Source of the DNA: Candidatus Rokuibacteriota bacterium | GTDB taxonomy: Bacteria > Methylomirabilota > Methylomirabilia > Rokubacteriales > CSP1-6 | DNA length: 63,385 nucleotides | Assembly: GCA_023248995.1 (NCBI GenBank) | Contig: JAHFDN010000014.1 | Coordinates: 1-63,385 of the forward strand | Direction of reading: 5' to 3' | Program-made: the position numbers and the translations under genes | Shown here: in pieces, positions 63,362-63,385 of the stretch | Layout: each line of letters starts with the position of its first letter | Numbering within the stretch: the first letter of the stretch is position 1 | The notes under the pieces: model-generated | What the model was told of the DNA's origin: nothing | Database searches by the model: none | The model's input: the letters and a program-made list of their open reading frames with translations, nothing else

Positions 63362-63385
63362 GGCCGCCTCATCGACGAGGCGGCC
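63362..63385 (+). terminator. Hairpin at the window end
   Basis: GGCCGCCTC pairs perfectly with GAGGCGGCC around the loop ATCGAC, 20 bases after the last stop codon. Any T-tract would lie beyond the window. Confidence 0.6.

Overview
The window is a gene-dense, very GC-rich chromosomal stretch. It contains no rRNA or tRNA gene, no insertion sequence and no CRISPR array that I can see. Complete lipopolysaccharide (LPS) machinery (kdsA, kdsD, kdsC, lptA, lptB, lptC, lptE and a fused lptF-lptG) shows a double-membrane bacterium. The gene mix is a class II NrdJ, a GuaB3-type IMP dehydrogenase, an UPF0182 protein, a metal-type KdsA and an Arg-rich micro-protein with an ERR signature. Together with the base composition it makes me favour a soil or subsurface lineage such as Methylomirabilota/Rokubacteriales. 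That placement is inference from memory of such genomes, not a computed result.

Layout. 1-5.3 kb: 3' part of nrdJ carrying a mini-intein, two small genes, a CBS protein, an adrenodoxin-type ferredoxin reductase and a c-type cytochrome. 5.3-10.3 kb: a two-GAF hybrid histidine kinase, an exopolyphosphatase with no standard start codon, proline dehydrogenase and a small membrane protein. 10.4-20.7 kb: an HNH protein, uvrB-uvrC, a small secreted protein, leuS-lptE-holA and a neutral-ceramidase-like protein. 20.7-29.5 kb: rpsT (minus strand), murJ, a candidate small RNA or attenuator, xerC, a CCA-family nucleotidyltransferase, pyrG and kdsA-kdsD-kdsC. 29.5-36.5 kb: lptC-lptA-lptB-rpoN-hpf-rapZ followed by a GH57 enzyme. 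36.5-44.5 kb: metK-ahcY, UPF0182, a GT39 glycosyltransferase and a PAP2 phosphatase with an extra C-terminal domain. 44.5-52.1 kb: the lptF-lptG fusion (minus strand), an unknown secreted protein, valS-birA-coaX. 52.1-61.4 kb: guaB3-guaA-dnaE (with a full-length intein)-accA, a second copy of the small membrane protein family, and the ERR micro-protein. 61.5-63.4 kb: an accessory edge with a HigB/HigA toxin-antitoxin pair and its palindromic operators, a ribbon-helix-helix-like protein and a Pro-rich secreted peptide.

How it works together. Most of the window is housekeeping: nucleotide supply (nrdJ, pyrG, guaB3, guaA), replication and repair (dnaE, holA, uvrBC, xerC), translation (leuS, valS, rpsT, hpf), and Kdo synthesis with LPS export. 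The unusual content is in details. The NrdJ intein has lost the terminal His-Asn needed for normal splicing, while the DnaE intein looks intact. Many promoters place the expected transcription start on, or within about 8 bases of, the start codon, suggesting frequent leaderless mRNAs. LptF and LptG are one polypeptide. A promoter-hairpin-T-tract unit sits between murJ and xerC. No single new multi-gene defence or metabolic system is evident; I rank the NrdJ intein and the leaderless architecture highest.
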